From Gemmatimonadota bacterium (lineage in GTDB: Bacteria > ARS69), in contig JAGQIB010000409.1 of the NCBI GenBank assembly GCA_020431545.1, forward strand, positions 1-8,934: DNA of 8,934 nt. The letters run 5' to 3'. The notes under the pieces are model-generated. The model searched no databases and was not told where the DNA came from. It worked only from the letters and a program-made list of their open reading frames with translations. The number at the start of each line of letters is the position of its first letter. The stretch's first letter is position 1. Positions 6,607-8,934 of this stretch are shown here, piece after piece. The translations under genes and the position numbers were made by a program.

Positions 6607-7827
6607 TCAGAACCGGATGGCGGCGTCGAGAGAAGCGATCGGGTTGGATAGACTCAGCGTCGAGGACACCTGCGCCGCCAGGTCGAAGTCGCCGACGGTC
6701 CGCGATGCGCCCCAGCCGAACGAGTTCGACACGGCCACATCGTGGAATCCGGAACGGCCGAAGCTGGTCGCCGAACGCCACTCGATCTGGTGCTCACTCC
6801 GGCGCAAACGCGTCGTCATCGCACCCGCGTACAGAGTCGTGTCCCACCAGCCGGGCCGCTCCAGCGAGATGCCGACGGTCTCTCGTTGCTGCCGCGGCAA
6901 GGTCGCCTCGACGTAGTATGTGCCCGAGGGTCTGCCCGGGTCACGTACGTCCTCGTAACCTCCGTGCAAGCGGACGAGCCAGGAGTGCCCACAGAGTCTC
7001 CCGATGCTCGCTAGCGCCTTCCACTCGTGTCCGTACGTCGTCTCCGCCGCATTGAAGTCCGCTTCGACGATGAGCCACTGCGAGGCGTTGAAGTCCGCTC
7101 GACGATCGAAGAAGCCGCCGAAGAACTCGATTCGGGTGTCAGCGCCCAGCGGGAACCCGGCGCGCATGGCGCCGCCCCAGCGCCACGACGTGTCCAGCAT
7201 CGCATCCAGATCGCTCCGAACTTGAAAGCCCTCTTCCTCCGTCCATCGCGAACGACGCTGCCACCGGCCACGCAGTGCCGTGATATCGACGTAGGCGCTT
7301 CGGTGCGACCATCCGAAGCCGAATGCGACCTCGTCACGTTCGCGCTCGTAGGAGCGAGCTTGGGAACGCTGATCGAGAGTGGATGGATTCAACGTCTCGT
7401 CGAAGGAGTCTGCCTGTTTCCGGCCGCGGCGATAGGCCGCGCCGACTCGGATCGGTCCGACCCGTGCGGCCATCAGCCCCTGGAGGTCGGGGGGGCTGGA
7501 GCCGTAGAACAAGGACTCGGTGAGCGTTCGATCCGGCTGTGAGAGGAAACCGACACAGAAACGGCCACCGTCCCCGAGGAGGGCGGCGACGCTCCGAGAC
7601 GACGAGCCGGCGTCGAGTGCCAGCATCTGTCCTGGAAGGCCGGCCGCGACCTGGGGGTGCAGAAACACCTGAGCCTCGGAATCCACGAGCGAAGGATCCA
7701 TCTGGCGCGCGTCGGAGAGCGCACTCGCCGGAACCTCGGCGGCCGAGGCGATTGACGCGCACCACGGGAGCAGAGGAACGACGGAGAGGACCGACCGTGT
7801 GGTGCCGAGGCGAAGCGCATGCTCCAA
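6607..7827 (-). CDS. Predicted outer-membrane beta-barrel protein, function unknown
   Basis: The product has 406 residues. An N-terminal signal peptide (RSVLSVVPLLPWCASIASAA, cleavage near 29-30) leads into a mature chain rich in alternating polar and hydrophobic strands with aromatic girdles (FEFGW-type, Trp- and Tyr-rich). It ends in SLDAAIRF, a C-terminal Phe strand as recognised by the BAM complex. Early in the mature part, AQVFLHPQVAAG resembles the 'NPA' motif at the start of FadL/PorV-like barrels in FCB bacteria; this is a weak likeness. The predicted start is TTG at 7827: the frame has a stop 14 codons upstream, no ATG or GTG between, and AGAAGG 6 bases before the TTG. It is the first gene of an operon with the inner-membrane protein 27 bases downstream. 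It might be a porin or an envelope protein; substrate unknown. Fewer charged loops than TonB receptors and no plug domain argue against a TonB-dependent receptor. Confidence 0.8.
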   Translation of the reverse strand: MEHALRLGTTRSVLSVVPLLPWCASIASAAEVPASALSDARQMDPSLVDSEAQVFLHPQVAAGLPGQMLALDAGSSSRSVAALLGDGGRFCVGFLSQPDRTLTESLFYGSSPPDLQGLMAARVGPIRVGAAYRRGRKQADSFDETLNPSTLDQRSQARSYERERDEVAFGFGWSHRSAYVDITALRGRWQRRSRWTEEEGFQVRSDLDAMLDTSWRWGGAMRAGFPLGADTRIEFFGGFFDRRADFNASQWLIVEADFNAAETTYGHEWKALASIGRLCGHSWLVRLHGGYEDVRDPGRPSGTYYVEATLPRQQRETVGISLERPGWWDTTLYAGAMTTRLRRSEHQIEWRSATSFGRSGFHDVAVSNSFGWGASRTVGDFDLAAQVSSTLSLSNPIASLDAAIRF

Positions 7828-7833
7828 AGTGGG

Positions 7834-7839
7834 CCTTCT
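7834..7839 (-). promoter_or_regulatory. Ribosome-binding site that fixes a TTG start
   Basis: AGAAGG on the minus strand lies 6 bases before the TTG at 7827. Because no ATG or GTG exists between the upstream in-frame stop and the signal peptide core, this site decides the start. The next in-frame candidates would cut into the signal peptide. Confidence 0.6.
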
Positions 7840-7867
7840 TTCGAGCGGGTGAGAGCAAGCAGGTTAC

Positions 7868-7896
7868 AATATACCCCTGAGGTGGTCGGCTCGCTA
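7868..7896 (-). promoter_or_regulatory. Candidate promoter of the barrel/membrane-protein operon
   Basis: On the minus strand TATATT (7868-7873) matches five of six bases of a -10 box and is one of the few AT-rich spots in the window. The hexamer 17 bases upstream (TAGCGA, 7891-7896) matches the -35 at only three positions, so an activator may be needed. The start would fall near 7861, giving a leader of about 34 bases. The same AT-rich spot reads TACAAT on the plus strand (7865-7870) but without a usable -35 there. Confidence 0.4.
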
Positions 7897-7910
7897 CCGT
7901 CGTCAGACCC

Positions 7911-7938
7911 GGTGGGAATGCCTCGCCCGCCTCCCACC
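7911..7938. promoter_or_regulatory. Perfect inverted repeat between divergent genes, possible operator
   Basis: GGTGGGA (7911-7917) and TCCCACC (7932-7938) are exact inverted copies with 14 bases between them; equivalent arm positions are 21 bases apart, two helical turns. It lies between the barrel operon promoter and the GH85 gene, so a dimeric regulator could control either one. No linked regulator gene for this side is visible in the window. Confidence 0.35.
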
Positions 7939-7951
7939 CCCCGCGACCTGC

Positions 7952-7973
7952 TACACTTCGGGCCGAGCCCGAA
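7952..7973 (+). promoter_or_regulatory. -10-like box overlapping a perfect palindrome ahead of the GH85 gene
   Basis: TACACT (7952-7957, preceded by TG as in an extended -10) matches four of six -10 bases. It overlaps by one base a perfect dyad TTCGGGC-cga-GCCCGAA (7957-7973), which would sit on the transcription start. This is a common operator position; as RNA it would be a 7-bp hairpin with a three-base loop at the 5' end. There is no recognisable -35. Confidence 0.35.
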
Positions 7974-8000
7974 TCCCGCCCCCGCATCCGGAGCCCCGTC

Positions 8001-8934
8001 GTGATCCCCGTCCGCCCCCGTCGCCTCGGGTTGGTCGCCGCCTTGCTCCTCGCCCTCGCGGGTCGGATCGCTCCGGCCGCGGCGGCCACGGGCGGGACGG
8101 CGGGGCAGCCTTACGCGTCCTACTGGTTTCCGCACGAACTTCTGAACTGGACCCCCGCGTCCGACCCCGACGCTCCGTACAACCGCGGCAGCGTCCCGCT
8201 CGCCGACCGCTTCACCGATCCGGCCACTCAGGTGAATCCGCACGCCCGCGAAGGCGAGGCGGGAGTCACCGCGATCTCGATCATGTATCCGAGCACGAGC
8301 GGAAACCCGTCGCTCGGCGCGCCGGTGTTCGACACGTACGCGTTCGGGTACTGGCCGTACGTGGACCTGCTCGTGTTCTGGGGCGGTTCGGCCGGCGAGG
8401 GATTGATCCTCGCGCCGACCGCCGACGTCATCGACTCCGCGCACAAGAACGGGGTGCCCGTGCTGGGGACCGTGTTCTTTCCCCCGAACGTCTTCGGCGG
8501 CCAGATCGGGTGGGTGCAGGACTTCGTGCAGCAGAACGGCGCGACGTTTCCCGTGGCGGACAAACTGATCGAGGTCGCGGATCATTACGGATTCGACGGC
8601 TGGTTCATCAATCAGGAGACCGCGGGCGGCGACTCGACGCTCGCGCTGCAGATGCAGGGCTTCCTGCAGTACTTCCAGGCGAACAAGCTCCCCGGGCAGC
8701 AGATCCAGTGGTACGACGCGATGATCGACAACGGCGCGATCGCCTGGCAGAACGAGCTGAACGATCGCAACGCGATGTTCCTGGAGGACGGTGGCCGCGT
8801 CAGCGATTCCATGTTCCTGAACTTCGGCTGGAGCGCCGGCACGAATCTCGCCGATTCGCGCGCGAAGGCGATCGCGCTCGGGCGCAACCCGTACGACGTC
8901 TACGCCGGCGTCGACGTCCAGGGGCTCGGCTACA
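8001..8934 (+). CDS. Secreted endo-beta-N-acetylglucosaminidase, glycoside hydrolase family 85 (3' end outside window)
   Basis: The 311 visible residues run to the window edge without a stop. Residues 1-29 are a signal peptide (LGLVAALLLALAG core, then PAAAA). The mature start PYASYWFPHELLNWTP and the segments AISIMYPSTSGNP (91-103), FWGGSAGEGLI (126-136), HKNGVPVLGTVFFP (148-161), PVADKLIE and GFDGWFINQET follow the GH85 catalytic domain closely. In that family the Asn and Glu of the NxE motif position the substrate acetamido group and act as acid/base; here they are N204 and E206. The enzyme cuts between the two GlcNAc residues of the N-glycan core (substrate-assisted retaining mechanism), so it would release glycans from glycoproteins outside the cell or in the periplasm. 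MFLNFGWSAGTNL and NPYDVYAGVDVQG also match. The start is GTG 8001 with GGAG 7 bases upstream. Accessory domains beyond residue 311 cannot be seen. Confidence 0.94.
   Translation, partial: MIPVRPRRLGLVAALLLALAGRIAPAAAATGGTAGQPYASYWFPHELLNWTPASDPDAPYNRGSVPLADRFTDPATQVNPHAREGEAGVTAISIMYPSTSGNPSLGAPVFDTYAFGYWPYVDLLVFWGGSAGEGLILAPTADVIDSAHKNGVPVLGTVFFPPNVFGGQIGWVQDFVQQNGATFPVADKLIEVADHYGFDGWFINQETAGGDSTLALQMQGFLQYFQANKLPGQQIQWYDAMIDNGAIAWQNELNDRNAMFLEDGGRVSDSMFLNFGWSAGTNLADSRAKAIALGRNPYDVYAGVDVQGLGY

Noticed and set aside
7334..8089. 251-codon minus-strand frame beginning upstream of the barrel gene
   Set aside because: It is a shadow in another frame; the barrel frame has the signal peptide, strand pattern and C-terminal Phe.
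7473..8585. 370-codon open frame on the minus strand spanning the intergenic region and part of GH85
   Set aside because: It crosses two real genes and their control region, lacks motifs, and conflicts with the clear GH85 frame on the plus strand.

Overview
The window is GC-rich bacterial DNA (hand-counted 60-base samples run from about 58% to 78% GC). It carries six protein genes and no RNA gene, CRISPR array or insertion sequence that I can see. Several traits point to a Gram-negative, free-living bacterium of the FCB / Candidatus Eisenbacteria / Gemmatimonadota kind: an exported FG-GAP/VCBS-ASPIC protein ending in a FlgD-like or type-IX-secretion-like tail, an outer-membrane barrel ending in Phe, and a TPR protein with a TolB/FlgO-like N-terminal domain. 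The phylum is an inference from protein style, not from a marker gene.

Layout. (1) 1-1766, + strand: the 3' part of a TPR-repeat protein that is cut by the left edge. (2) 1788-3422, - strand: a three-part regulator-like protein (helix-turn-helix, cytosolic periplasmic-binding-protein-like domain, C-terminal zinc ribbon), converging on gene 1 with a 21-base gap. (3) 3423-3648: a 226-base divergent control region. It holds a promoter with a palindrome over its -10 box, two further dyads, and a leader in which two hairpins compete for the Shine-Dalgarno sequence of the next gene. (4) 3649-5397, + strand: an exported seven-repeat Ca-binding beta-propeller protein with an ASPIC/UnbV domain and a sorting-type tail. 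(5) 5398-5475: a hairpin between convergent genes. (6) 5476-7827, - strand: a two-gene operon of lower GC, with a beta-barrel outer-membrane protein (TTG start) followed by a polytopic inner-membrane protein. (7) 7828-8000: a second divergent control region with dyads and a -10-like box facing each way. (8) 8001 to the right edge, + strand: the N-terminal 311 residues of a secreted GH85 endo-beta-N-acetylglucosaminidase, missed by a closed-ORF scan because its stop lies outside the window.

How the genes may work together (inference). The regulator and the exported propeller protein share one control region and diverge from it, the usual layout of a ligand-sensing regulator and its target. The GH85 enzyme would release N-glycans by cutting their chitobiose core outside the cell, which suggests an organism that feeds on glycoproteins. 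The barrel and membrane-protein pair has no recognised function. The items most worth a second look are the HTH-PBP-zinc-ribbon fusion, the SD-competing leader, and the GH85 enzyme with its dyad-rich promoter.
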